Source: Dysidea avara (Eukaryota; Porifera; Demospongiae; Dictyoceratida; Dysideidae). From it: a DNA stretch of 64,000 nt. The notes beneath the pieces were generated by a model, which had not been told where the DNA came from, searched no databases, and saw only the letters and a list, made by a program, of their open reading frames with translations. Positions within the stretch are counted from its first letter, which is position 1; each line of letters opens with the position of its first letter. The DNA is taken from positions 5,142,359 to 5,206,358 of the forward strand of contig NC_089272.1 in the NCBI RefSeq assembly GCF_963678975.1, written 5' to 3'. The position numbers were made by a program, and so were the translations under genes. Shown one piece after another: positions 1-41,400 of the stretch.

Positions 1-945
1 TCCCCACTATGATGATTTCAGACAATGCTTCGACATACCTCTCTGCTGCAGATGAATTAAAGGCACTAATGCAGTCACCAGAAGTAAAGAGAGAGCTGGA
101 TAAGCGAGGAGATAGCTGGAAATTTATCCCTAAGAGAGCCCAAGGTGGGGTGGTTTCTGGGAACGGATAGTAGGACTTACAAATCAGCGCTAAAGAAAGT
201 TCTTGGTAGACGGCACATATCACTGACCACTTTAAAGACAGTCATTGTGGAGATTGAGGCAGCACTTAACGACCGACTGCTGACATTTGTTTCTTCAGAG
301 CAAGGGGATATAGAACCACTAACACCCGCACACTTACTGCATGGAAGATGAATAACGTGCCTCCCCCATGAAGTGGTAGAGGAGGATGAATTCACAGATC
401 CTACCTATGGAGAAGTTTGTGGTAATGCTAAGCTACTTGCAACTATACTGCAGAATTTCCAGAAATGTTGGCGTCATGAGTATTTGACATCCCTAAGGGA
501 AGTTCATAGAGCTACTGGTAGCAACTCCCAAACTGTCAGAACGGGAGATGTAGTACTTATCCATGATGATACACCTCGCGCCACTTGGAAGATGGGAATT
601 GTGGAAGATTTGATGACCAGAGGAGATGGCATAGTACGAGCAGTAACACTGCGCACTGCTTCCGGATTGACCAATCGACCTGTCACAAAGCTTTACCCCC
701 TGGAACTGACTGTGACAACACAGCCTGAGTTTGAGCAGTCAAAGATCCACCAGACAGAGAAGGTTGATGCTACAACTGCAAAGTCATCAGATCATGCTAC
801 ACTTGATTGTACTACACTTATGGGGTTATCAACCAGTACCAGACCACAGCGATTAGCTGCACGTAAAGCCACTGTGAAGATGAAGAAGTGGACTAGAGCA
901 CTAGCTTGCTGCCCCCTGGAGGATGTCGCGACGCCGGAACATTGA
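1..945 (+). pseudogene. BEL/Pao retrotransposon pol 3' end (integrase plus C-terminal domain), inactivated
   Basis: The conceptual protein reads like the C-terminal part of a BEL/Pao polyprotein: an integrase-core stretch (SDNASTYLSAADELKALM, then WGGFWERIVGLT and KSALKKVLGR), an AHLLHGR motif, then the trailing domain that follows integrase in this family (RTGDVVLIHDD, RATWKMGIVEDL, RPVTKLYPLEL). The copy is dead. The frame moves at about 141 and again at about 181, each consistent with a one-base loss, and TGA at 349-351 sits where CGA (Arg) would continue the reading frame. After that stop the frame stays open to 945. The upstream pol and gag are outside the window. If the V-ATPase gene continues leftward, this element lies in one of its introns. 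The family call rests on motif recognition only. Confidence 0.85.
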
Positions 946-1128
946 ACTATGTAGCTAATTAACTCATTTAGTAATAATACTGTACGTATGATCACGTGCC
1001 ATTAGAGATTCTATTGTGGGTTGTACATGTGCCCGTGCTCGACTTGAATCCCTCTACCGCTCGCTGATCCTGAGGAGAACCTGACGTTTCTACGTTTAGT
1101 CACACATCATTTTTGGTGCTGTGACCCA
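924..1128 (+). repeat. Candidate BEL/Pao LTR followed by primer-binding-site-like motif
   Basis: A short purine run (GGAGGA, 918-923) is followed by a segment starting TGTCGCG at 924 and ending CACATCA at 1109. That matches the TG...CA rule for LTR ends. Directly after it comes TTTTGGTGCTGTGACCC, which resembles the primer-binding site of BEL elements. An LTR followed again by a primer-binding site would mean the 3' LTR of the pol fragment doubles as the 5' LTR of a second, truncated copy. The second LTR cannot be seen, so both borders are inferred. Confidence 0.45.
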
Positions 1129-1385
1129 CAGGTACGCTGAACGCTATAACACAACCGCCGCTACAATACTAGAAGCTGAGACTTTTAGAAGTCACGGCAC
1201 TACAAAGTGGTAACAACAGAAAGACCAACTGGTACAGTAACAATACACAAAATAAACTACAGCTGCTTAATAAACCTACAGTATAATTTACAAATGCAGT
1301 TTTGTATGGAGATGTAAGCATCAAGACTATAAAATACATTTAAAACAAAAATGCACAAAATATGTAAACCATGCAGACAGTTCTA

Positions 1386-30532
<29,147 letters not shown>

Positions 30533-30817
30533 ACTGACTACTTTCTGCGTGGATACTGTTATGTAATCACGTGATTAATATATGCATACGGGTCGTTAGG
30601 ATCACGTGACTGTATACACATTTAGGCGTTGCAGTACATTGTGCTTTTCGTAGGCCATGCAAAGCGAATATTCGAACACGGCACGAGCATGCTAGTACAC
30701 AGTACTGAGGTCTGCACCGAAATCTGCACGTGATTTCTCCATGTCACAGCTCGTCACAATCAAGGTCATAAAGTATATCTTAATCCGATAATGGAGAGAG
30801 TTTTATGAACGAGCACA
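30533..30817. promoter_or_regulatory. Divergent promoter with three CACGTG E-boxes
   Basis: The 285 bp between the V-ATPase A start codon (minus) and the first oxidoreductase start codon (plus) hold CACGTG at 30568-30573, 30603-30608 and 30727-30732. The first two sit in ATCACGTGA contexts, close to the GTCACGTGAC element bound by TFEB/MITF factors at lysosomal genes, including V-ATPase subunits, in vertebrates. A five-codon upstream ORF (30791-30808) precedes the plus-strand gene. No TATA box is evident. Shared bidirectional use is inferred from the spacing. Confidence 0.6.
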
Positions 30818-33627
30818 ATGGAGGGTCAGGTTGTTTTAGCTTTATGTGGATTTGGTCGTGCTGGACAGTTTCATTTTAAAGGAATTCGATTAAACAATCG
30901 CTGCCGCCTGAAGTACGTTGTGGAGGTTGAAGTTGAGAAGGCTGAAAAGATCATTTTATCCTCCAACATAAGTAATGTGGTGGTGATTAATGGAAAGGAT
31001 TTTCACGTGGCTTTAGCAGACCCCGAAGTGCAGGCGGTAATCGTTGCTACCCCAACTTTTACACATGAAGGTTACGTCACTCAAGCACTGCAGGCAGGCA
31101 AGGCAGTATTATGTGAAAAACCCATAGCTGAGAACGTTGAGAAAGTAGCTTTCTGCTATAGTGAAGCAGAGAGGGCTGGTAAACCATTGATTTGTGCATT
31201 TAACAGAAGATTTGACCCCAGTATGGCACGGATACAAACCAAAGTAGCAAACGGGGATATCGGCAAAGTGCATATACTCAAGACAACTAGTCGTGACTAC
31301 CCACCTCCAACTCTTGACTACCTGAAGATATCTGGTGGAATGTTTCAGGACACAGGAATACATGACCTTGATATGGTGTGCTGGATGATAGGCGAGGAGC
31401 CGACAACTGTTCACACTATGGCACACGCACATCAGCAAGCAGTCGGTGACATCCCTGATGTTGACACCTTGGTGATTACTATGAAGTTCCCTAGTGGAGT
31501 GATTGCCATAATTGATATCAGTCGCCATTCTACCTATGGATATGATCAACGGATTGAGGTATATGCCGGACCTTGTCAATGAAGAGGTTGTATTTATTAT
31601 GTACTTAAGATTTATCTGTTCATTGCCAATTCATCAATCATGCTAAAATCAGCTATAGTATATAGAAGTTGAGCTGAATTTTGAAAAACAGCTAAACATG
31701 AAAAGTAGATTTTTTCTTAAGAGAATTACCATTTCAGCCAACCAGTAAAGGTGACAGTAAAGATGTTGGCAACAGACATGTGTGGTTTGGCTCCATAGTA
31801 ACTTTAGGAGAAGGTTGAAATAGTTACTATACTTTTATGGCTTCCCCATAGGGAATGTATGGTGAAAATTTAGATTGACCGTAAATATTTGTCAGGTATT
31901 TGAACGAAAAAAAATGAGCTAGTGCTACAAATGAGCAAAGTTTCAAGATGGTGTATAATTACATCCATGAGTTAATAAATGTTTTTGAGGATTCAGCTTA
32001 AAAGTGTAAAAATGTACATATATTTAAGGGTCTAAATTATTTAGTTTTCATTGCAGTTTGGTTGTCCAACATTTATTGATTGCTTGTTTCCTGTTGCTCA
32101 CCCTACATACCACTTTGTCCTTCCACATTAGTGATTGGTTATGTGAACAACTCTGTTCCTAGAGTTAGACAAAGACTGAATTTGTTGGGCCTATTACAGT
32201 GCTCTGTACTATACATACATAATTAATTTGAAATTCACTTCTGTTTTTCACATAATTGAGATGTACGGATAACTGAGGTTTGAGGATCCACTGTATTGCA
32301 ATTTAGAAATACGAAAAATTGCTTGTTTCCGCCTGTAGGCAGAGATGGGGGTAATGCGTTATGTAATACAATGTGTTACATAATATTTGCAAGTTTCAAG
32401 TAATATAATACGTTACTTAGTGAAATGCAGTAATGTAACTTAAGTTACTTTTGGGAACTATTGACTCATTACTAGTAATGAACAAAGTAATAATATTATG
32501 TAATGAGCAAGGCAACAGGTAGCGATAAGAAAGATGTAACGAGTAATACTATGAGTAACGGTGAACTAGTAATGCATTACATATGGTTTTTATACTGCTA
32601 TTTACTATCCATGAAACTACTCAGTGATCCATTACTTCAATCCATTAGCTTTCACCTATTAAAAGACGCTGTCCATTGAACTGATGCGTACCATGTGACT
32701 ACATAGACTATTGCTATTAATGCCCACTGTCTGTGAAAACATGCGCATATATTGAAGTGTTAATTTATTTTATTTATTAAATATTAAAGTAACTTAGTAC
32801 AAATTCATAACACTGTGAAGTTATTCAGTACGTAACTTTAATATTTACACTAATGGCTAACATTTCACAAGCATCTTTATATTTAATATTATTAAGTCAC
32901 ATTTTATTTTAAGTAATATGTATATTTCATTGTGTAGAAAGTATTATGTAATATGTGATATATTACTTTGAAAAAGTAATCCCTGTAGGCAACTAGTCTG
33001 GCTTGACCTGTAGATCAACTTATATGTGGAGCTACTTATACCAACCCTGCATGGTGTATGTATTAGCCAGACAATAACTACCATATACATGTAGTCCAGT
33101 GTAAGAGTAATGCATAGCCAGTTGCATTACATAAATCAGAAGTTTCAGTAGAGTGTATAACTCTGTAGTACATTTATTCACCTTGTGAGGTGTACACAGA
33201 CGACATCTGTAAGTATTATTTATTTTAACTACAGTACAGTAGTTTGACCATACTACATTCAGCCTAAATGTTTGGAATTGCGTCGAGAGGTTACAGTGTA
33301 TAGATATCAGCTGTTATTAAGCTTGTCTTGCCCATACAGGTGTTTGGTTCAGCTGGTATGCTGCAATGCTCCAACCCTGCCACTGACAATGTGTTAATCA
33401 TGAAGGAATCAGCCATGTCAACCTCTCCAGCTCCTGACTCTTGTGTAGAACGTTATCAGCAATCTTACATGCTGGGACTAAACCACCTTGTTGATGTAGT
33501 CTTAGACCCCAAGAAGACTCTAACGGTGACAAAGAGAGACACACTGAGAGCTACTCAATTAGCTGAGGCTTGTCAATTGTCCTACAGTACTGGACAAGTT
33601 GTTCCATTCAAGTACAAAGAATACTAA
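30818..33627 (+). CDS. Gfo/Idh/MocA-family oxidoreductase (inositol 2-dehydrogenase-like), copy A
   Basis: Exons 30818-31558 and 33340-33627, 342 aa, GT-AG intron in phase 0 (GAG|GTATAT ... CATACAG|GTG). The N-terminal Rossmann NAD(P)-binding fold has GFGRAG at residues 9-14. The family signature CEKP and the catalytic-domain block GGMFQDTGIHDLDMVCWMIG (Asp and His of the active site) are intact, and the protein ends VPFKYKEY. The family oxidises sugars or cyclitols; myo-inositol is the usual database label for such proteins, but the substrate cannot be read from sequence. Reading past the exon 1 donor would give a truncated end, YAGPCQ. AATAAA is at 33986. It is transcribed away from ATP6V1A, and a close paralogue follows in tandem. 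Confidence 0.93.
31559..33339. other. Intron of oxidoreductase A, with one hAT-like MITE
   Basis: 1.78 kb. It contains the element at 32342-32983; the remainder is AT-rich with no supported feature. Confidence 0.6.
32342..32983. mobile_element. hAT-like MITE (GGGGGTAATGCGTTA family)
   Basis: A perfect 8-bp duplication TGTAGGCA lies at 32334-32341 and 32984-32991. The ends read GATGGGGGTAATGCG and AAAAAGTAATCCC (inverted). Inside are many ATTACTT/AAGTAAT motifs, shared with the elements at 54683-55352 and 59465-59933. Confidence 0.8.
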
Positions 33628-35420
33628 TAGATGTTAGCAAGAGTTTATAATTAATGTGTAGCCCTACACGTTATAAACTCTTGATGTTAGCAATGATATA
33701 TAATTTTTAATTTGCAATTTTATTTACGTAGTTGTATTTAGCAAATGTTGAAGAGAGACTGGCCTGAAATGCAGTACATGTTTAATTATTGACACAGCTA
33801 TTGTGATAATTCTTTTTGGGGGGCATGAAAAGAGCGTAGTTGTGGTCTGTGTCGTAGAAAAATTAGTTGAGAGTGTATTGCAGTGCTTTTTAGCTTTATA
33901 TGCATTGCGTATATACCATATACAAAAAATGATGAGCAAAAGAAGGATCGACAACCTATAATACTGGAAAACTACACGGTGTCTAAATAAATAGCTGACT
34001 AGTCAATAGAACCATGCAAGTATTTAAGCTAAAGTATAGTATCTTCATTTGCTGGTTTATTTTTAATGACATACATAGCTATTTAGGCAACCAAGGTAGT
34101 GGTTTTAGGATTAAAAGGTTGAGATATTCCAATAGATCCAGCAGTGATGAATATCTTATCACTTGCTTGATATACTTACTATAGCTATACTATAATAGGC
34201 AGTCATCTGTACACGCCATACAGTTACCTTTTGTTATATGATGCATGTGCATCCTATAGACTATATGTGATCCAGGCTAGTCTTATAGCCTTGCCAGATC
34301 ATCCAACCATGCATGCCTTTTATTGAATTTACTTGAAACTTCCCACATGTTAGTGCTCACTGCTATGCAACGGCTTCAAGCTGGAAAGTTGCTACCTTAT
34401 ATAGTTTACTGTGTTAAGTTGTGCCAATTGGAAAGGCTATAAGACTGCATGGTATTGTCAGACTGGCTGCATGTGTCCACATATCAAACTGTGTACCAGA
34501 AAGGGATATGTGTGTTGTGCATGCTTGTGATATAAACCTTAATGTGATAGCTGGATGATTACCTTAATGTGGAATTGTTTAGTCTTTATGACAGAAAAAA
34601 TGTGAGTCAGTGTTGAATGGGTGTATAGCTGTTTTGTCAGTATTACTTTGACATCTCAATTATTTCTCTCAAATTGCTTCCTGATTCAATTTTGTCATAG
34701 TTATATATTTTCAAAACATTTTCCGAGATAGACCCCCATCAACCTTCCCTTCCACCAATTTTCTACACAAAACCCTCTCCTGTTTGGACAATTGTGCATG
34801 ACGATAAAGTTATAATAGTATGTAACATTGTCCCTCCGGCTGGCTCTCAGCATGCAGGTTTGATTTTAGTTGTATATAGTGTAGCTATAAAATGCAGTTT
34901 AGCCATTGTAGTTGTCTGTATGCATATAAAGTAATCTAATCATCTATATAGAGGTTTCAATGTAGCTACTATTCCTAGTTCATCAGTATAGATCCATGAC
35001 CAAACTCACTGCACAGCATGTCAGAACTTAGGCCATACCGATATCATGTTTCACAGATTCTTTGCCCTCTAGTAGTGACCCGGCAGGTCGCAAAATAAAT
35101 AAAAATGTAAACTATATGATCATTGAGTATCTCGATCTTGACAGGTCAGTGCAAAAGCTATAGTCCTAAAGTGCTGGAGCTCCATTTCCTTTCACTGGTG
35201 GTATAAACCATCATATATACAAAGCTGAAAATTGTAGTTCTGTCATACCTATACTATCTATGGTTCTGTACTGAATGGTTCTTCAACATGGGGCGTTAAT
35301 CTAGTGGTGCTTACAGTCGAAAATATTGTAAGCGCATGCGCAATATAATTATAAAACAACGTGGCGTGACCTCTCCGCGAGCCCTCTGACCTCCACCGTC
35401 CAGCACGCAACCTCGTCAAA
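33628..35420. other. Spacer between the two oxidoreductase genes
   Basis: 3' UTR and polyadenylation signal of copy A to about 33991, then AT-rich DNA. The last 150 bp before 35421 are GC-richer (GTGGCGTGACC, TCCGCGAGCCC) and are the likely promoter of copy B. No TATA box is evident. Confidence 0.5.
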
Positions 35421-38400
35421 ATGGACAGAAAGAGTGGTTCATATAGTAGATTCTCATTAGCATTATGTGGTCTGGGACGAGCTGGACATATTCATTTCAA
35501 AGGAATACGGATGAACCATCGCTGTCGGTTGAAGTACATCGTGGAAGATGAAATTGACAAAGCAGAAAACATTCTCACAACCTTTAACATGCCCGAAGTG
35601 ACCGTGGTCAGTGGAAAAGAGTACAACGTCATTTTGTCGGATCCAGAAATACAGGCCGTAGTGGTGGCCACTCCAACATTTACACATGAAGAGTTTGTGA
35701 CTCAAGCACTGAAGGCTGGCAAGGCAGTGTTCTGTGAGAAACCAATTGCAGAACAAATTGAACAAGTGGCATTATGCTACGATGAAGCAGAGAGGGCTGG
35801 TAAGCCATTATTCTGTGCATTTAACAGAAGATTTGACACCAGTATGGCACGCATTCAGGCCAAAGTGGCAGACGGCGAAGTTGGGAAAGTGCATGTCATT
35901 AAAACCACCAGCCGGGACTCTCCCTTACCCTCCATAGAATATCTGAAGATATCTGGAGGCATGTTCCATGATACTGCAGTACATGACCTAGACATGATAT
36001 GTTGGATCCTTGGTGAAGAACCAGAGACCATCCACACCATGGCACACTCTCACACACCAGCTATCAGTGACCTAAATGACGTTGATACTATCATTATTAC
36101 CATGAAGTTCCCTAGTGGAGCATTATCTATGACTGATGCCAGCCGCCATTCTACTTACGGATATGACCAACGAGTTGAGGTATGTGTGGCGGTATGTATG
36201 TCCAGCTATATATGCTTTGAAAAAGGGTGTAGCCTTCAAAAGCCTGGGTGAAAAGTGAAATCAAAAGGTGGCAACCAAGAAATGGCTGCAATGATGTTAA
36301 TGCTCAGCCGTTTTGGTTTCACTTCTTATAAGGCCCCAAAAACCTTTAACACGACTTTTATGTATACAGACACAATGATGATTGTTGAGGACAGAGTTGT
36401 AAATGTATTTACTGTATTGCATGTTTTATGTAGAGGTGCACCGATATCGATATCGGTGAAAAGTTGCAGATATGAGCAAATATTACACATAATTAAGTAC
36501 TGTAATTTCCACAATATCCTTGGTAGTGGCAAATAAGGTTGGGTGATATTGAAAATTTCCTCCCACGGTTATTGTGGAGCTTATTATCACGATTATTGCT
36601 AATATCACGGTATTGAAATGAACTACAGCAAGTACACTCAAAAACAGTTTACACATTATATTTGCATGGGTGAAGTAGGTTTGTTTATTACCACAACTGA
36701 AAGTTTAGAAAAAAAACCAGCCTAACTTATACAGATGCCATGGAGTGCATATAAATCTTGAAGGAGGCATAGATCCTATATGTATAGCTTAAAGCTAGCA
36801 GATAATTTATTAAAGCTTACAAATGCAAGGCCAGAATTTTTATCCCACAATTACAGTAGTGCTGCGTCCAGTAGTAGTGCATGGGTTAGTCTTGTTTGCT
36901 AGTACAAGGAGGCTGAAATACTGATTGACAAGTACAATTATATCACCATGTTACTGTCATACCAGTACATCGCCCAACTCTAGTGGCAAAGGTTTTCATG
37001 ATGGCCAGAGTCCAAATCCTGAGTTGGTCAAACTTTTTTATTTTTTTACACACCTTTTATCACTACCTTTCCACAATTCTTTACATAGGTTTTAGCGACC
37101 ACCTTTTAAGCTTTTTGTCACATTTTTTAATGTTTATTGTAGTGTCCATACTGAAAACCTTTTATGTTCAGATATTGGTATTGGAATCAGTAATTTTTTG
37201 TAGCCAATATCAGGGGCATAGCCAGGAAATTTTGGAAGGGGGTTCGAATTTGGAATATCTGGGAAATTCATTCCCCTACAGCCAGTTTCTAGATGAAAAT
37301 TATGTATACACTAAATCTGGCCTTAGGCAGTAACATTAAAATTAGTTGTACGTGCATCTATCTAGCTGAAACCTACACTGCTGTTTATGCAGCTTATGAA
37401 CACTATAATCCTACTGTACTATTAATGAAACTAGCTAATCTTCACTTCCGGATAGCATACTGATCTCCTACTTACTCTTCTAGCACACCACTCTTCTCCT
37501 GGATCTACTCCTGAGCTTTATTCCGAGTACAAACTTTAACATCATTCTTGGCTCTTCTCTCAACTTGTCACTAAACTGGCTTGTACTCCAATAGATTCAA
37601 GACATCACGTGCTCACCTCATCGCACTAAACAGACATTCACAATGTAAATATATCATATTCAATACTTTATACTAACCTGACACATGTATATCACAATTA
37701 CTGCAGCTGGCTGCTGCCCTTTAACAAATCTCCATTTTCACAATCAGATCTCTGCCATTTCCACCAGGTATCACATGCACAATTGCTCACGTGATACACC
37801 CTAGAGAATCGCTTCGTTTCAGCATTAATGATTCACCTTTAGTATGATTTGGTTCTCAGGGGATGCGAGAGTGTGCGTATACCTAGCTACTGGAGAGTTC
37901 CAAGGCTGAAAGTTTAATGTGATTTTTAATTTAATTTTGTTTTGCCACTGAAAAGGGGGTTCACCCAAACCATCTGAACCCCCTGCCTATGCCCCTGAAT
38001 ATATCGGTTATTGGTATATTGGAAAATTTCCATATTGGTGCACCTCGTAGTTTTATTGCAATATTATTGTAATACTGTGATAGAGTGGAGGACTTCTAAT
38101 AGAACACACATAGAATGTTCTGGAATTTCCATTGGTAGCTTAATCTATGAAATTATAAATGTACTAAATTTAGTAGAGCCAAGATAGCAGTGGTTAAGGA
38201 TCTGGATGTTAGGTATGGTGGTCTCTGGTTCGAACCCTAGTAAGATTTTTCTGAATTTTCTCACACATTTTTGACAGCTCTATTAGAATATCTTGACCCC
38301 CAATTAGTGGTGTGCAATATAGGAATTTTTCCTATAACGATTATTGCGCACAGTATATCACGATACGATATATATCACGATATACAAACTCATCACTCAG

Positions 38401-41400
38401 TATTTACACTCGTAGCACTGATGTACTAGAAGTACAATACAACATGGTACATGACTAGCATACAACATTATAAACTCTTTTATCAAAAAAGTACAGTGTA
38501 CAATGACATCTTGAGTACATTTTTCTCTAATTATAGCTAAAATCTATACCACTACCCCCAATACTCTTAATGTTGTTTAATTTTTTCTGTACAACATTGC
38601 AGCTGTCACTCTATCGTTTTTCAAACTATCAAAAGGCACTGCTACAATGATCAGCCTGTAAAATTTCACCACATGAGGTTTACCATTCGATTTTTTGTAG
38701 ACAAATACATATTCATAACACTGTATATATTTATCAGATTAATAGCAAACTTAGTATGTGAATTCACCTTTATACGCTCTTTATTTGTACCAAACTTCAA
38801 GGCAATCAAGGTACATGTTTGTGTTTTATAGTATGTGTGTGTAAAATCTAAGCTCCCATAGACCCCTTAAGGTGCAAGAAGGAGAAAAAACTCTAAACTT
38901 TGAATGCACACATCTGGTGCATTTTTTCTTCTTATCAATATATACTTACTAGAGCTGGGCAATATACTGGTACGTATTAGGAGAAGGTATTTTAATGATA
39001 CCATTACCGTACCAGATGAATTTAGAAAATACCACCATACCGTCTAGAGTTAGATGGCAGCTGATTCATAACATCATCCTGTTATTTCCTGCATTTAAGA
39101 TACTTTACCAATATGAAAAGTCATGTTAACATGTTTCATCACCTGACCATCACACTTTCCAAACATTGGACATATTAAGTTTAAAAAAATACAATCCATA
39201 TTGTGGTATAAACAATCCATATTGTGGTATGTATTTGTACTGAGATATTTTCTATAATACCGTACCAGCTTTGACAAATCTCATACTGCCCAGCTCTAGT
39301 GTGACGTGCCAGCTTTCTTGGCTGCACGGCACACTACTGTGTGACCGGGTCTGCAAGACAGTAATGTACAGTTGAGAGTCTAATCCACCTTGTACCTCAA
39401 CTAATGTAAGGGGGGAGGCATATGATCAAACATATAATTTATTTTACCTATTATTGTTTCCAAGGGAGATCCAGTAAATGAAAGACACGGAGCTTTGTTC
39501 AGTTACCTTACTTATCTGTATTAATAGCTTGTGTTCAAATAAATTTAATTCAGTTACATCACCTCAGGGCATACACCCGTTCACACTACCTTCTAGCCCG
39601 GGTAGAGCATGGCACGGCTTGAAACAAACTGCAGTATGAATCAATTGAGCCGTGCCAAACCAGGCCCAACACGGCACGACAAGGAGAGGTGTGCTGGTAC
39701 AGGTTGGCACAGGATAGGATACAGTGTGAATGCACTCCAAGCTGGCCAACAATATAACTTGCTTCTGTTGGCCACACAAAGAGTATATTCCCCTAAAACC
39801 AAGGTCTAAAACTGTTCTTCAATAATGGCTACGGCGTACCATAGTTCTGGTAAGAGTTACGCTCGAACAACGCGGTAATATTCTTGGCGAAAGCCAGCTT
39901 AAACGTGGCAGCTATAACGTTGCATAACATGGTTCTATGCTTCCTCACTACAATTCTAGTGCCTTTCTATAAAGCTCCTAAATAATCAAAAGCTTGTGCA
40001 CTTGTTTAGCTAATTATTATCGGCACTTGTTTAGCTAATTATTATCGGCACTTGCACTGTCGAGCTGATGTCAGATGCAGTAGTGTGAACAAGTGCCAAC
40101 CTGAGTTCAATAACCCAAGTTGAAAACACTCTGGCTAACCCGGGATAGTGGTGATAGAATACACCCCTTGGCCAGTTCAAATACCAATGTGCTAACAATT
40201 GAGCTGTAATGCTGGCATATAATGTGTTATACAACAGTACTAGTGTATACTTTGCATAAAAAATAAGGTGATTATTTAGCTCCAAGCCATACAAGTGCCA
40301 AAACCATACAAGTGTGACAAAAGCATTCAATGCTGTTTTACTAAGTGATTGTGGTTGGGAAGTGAACAACAACTCTCACTTCCACACAGCTTGCTACAAT
40401 GACATGGAATCATTTTGTTGTGGAATTGCATGTCTAGACAGGTTATTTAAGCCAAGTAGAAGATTGTAAACAGCCTGAATGCTCAAAGGTAATGCAACAG
40501 CATGGAGTGCTTGGAAATGTAGCCACAAGAACAGCAGCGCTGGCCCATTGTAGACTTAATTAACTCAAAAGGCTTGTTTACTACCTGTTCTTATCAGTGC
40601 TACAATCAGGACAACATTACAAGTTTGTACCAGCTGCTGGAGCCTGGCTGATTCACTTTTTGCTACCAAATGAAGATGTGAACTGCAGAGGAGATACCTT
40701 ATGAGTAAAACACCATAAATACCATTACCATCGCTTTGTTTACAATTATCCCTTTAGAAGACTCATTAGAAGATCACTACAAGTTCACCATTAATCATGA
40801 TGCAATAAAACACAACAAGTTATTACATCATGATCAGGGGATGTGAAAATAGCACTTGTATGGCTTGGAATGCTGTCCCTTTAAACATTGTCAGTACCAC
40901 TTATCATCCTGTGCATGGTGTACACTGTCTGGGCTTGAATACTGTAGATGTTTAGCTCCAGTCTGTTATCATTTATACGGAATGAATACCCGGCTTCTGT
41001 ATGGACGCAATACTTAGCAAACACTTACTCTAATAGAACGTACACTTTTATTAAACACTCTAATTGAGCATTCACTTCAGACGTTCAAATAATGGGAGAC
41101 TTTACTTAACTGACAAAGTGAATAACCAGTATGTATGAGTTAGTGTAGTGGGACCTGTTAAATGGTGTTTGTTTTCTGTAACTTTTTTTAGTTTCTACAT
41201 CATAGTTTAATGCTTTGATCAAGTCACTCTCGAGTTGCTCAAATGCATTCCAATAGATTATAATGCCATTGAGCACAGATGATAAGATCTCAATAAGGTT
41301 AGTCAGAGTCTAGCCAGAACAATTTAGTGTTTGTGACTGCTCTATTATAGTGTCAAGGGCAATGTAACTGTTCTATTAGAATGTCATGATCTTTAGTGGC

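Larger units (their letters stand above)
36431..38049. mobile_element. hAT-like element with nested insertions
   Basis: Ends TAGAGGTGCACCGATATCG and (inverted) ATTGGTGCACCTCGTA. The flanking octamers GTTTTATG (36423-36430) and GTTTTATT (38050-38057) match at 7 of 8 bases. It contains the elements 36534-36982 and 37211-37997. Non-coding, in the intron of oxidoreductase B. Confidence 0.8.

Noticed and set aside
37000..37333. 116-codon frame at 36983-37333
   Set aside because: Crosses the edges of two transposons and is Phe/Leu-rich by AT composition only.
38176..38250. Functional tRNA gene
   Set aside because: A and B boxes are present but acceptor and anticodon stems do not pair; more likely a SINE head.
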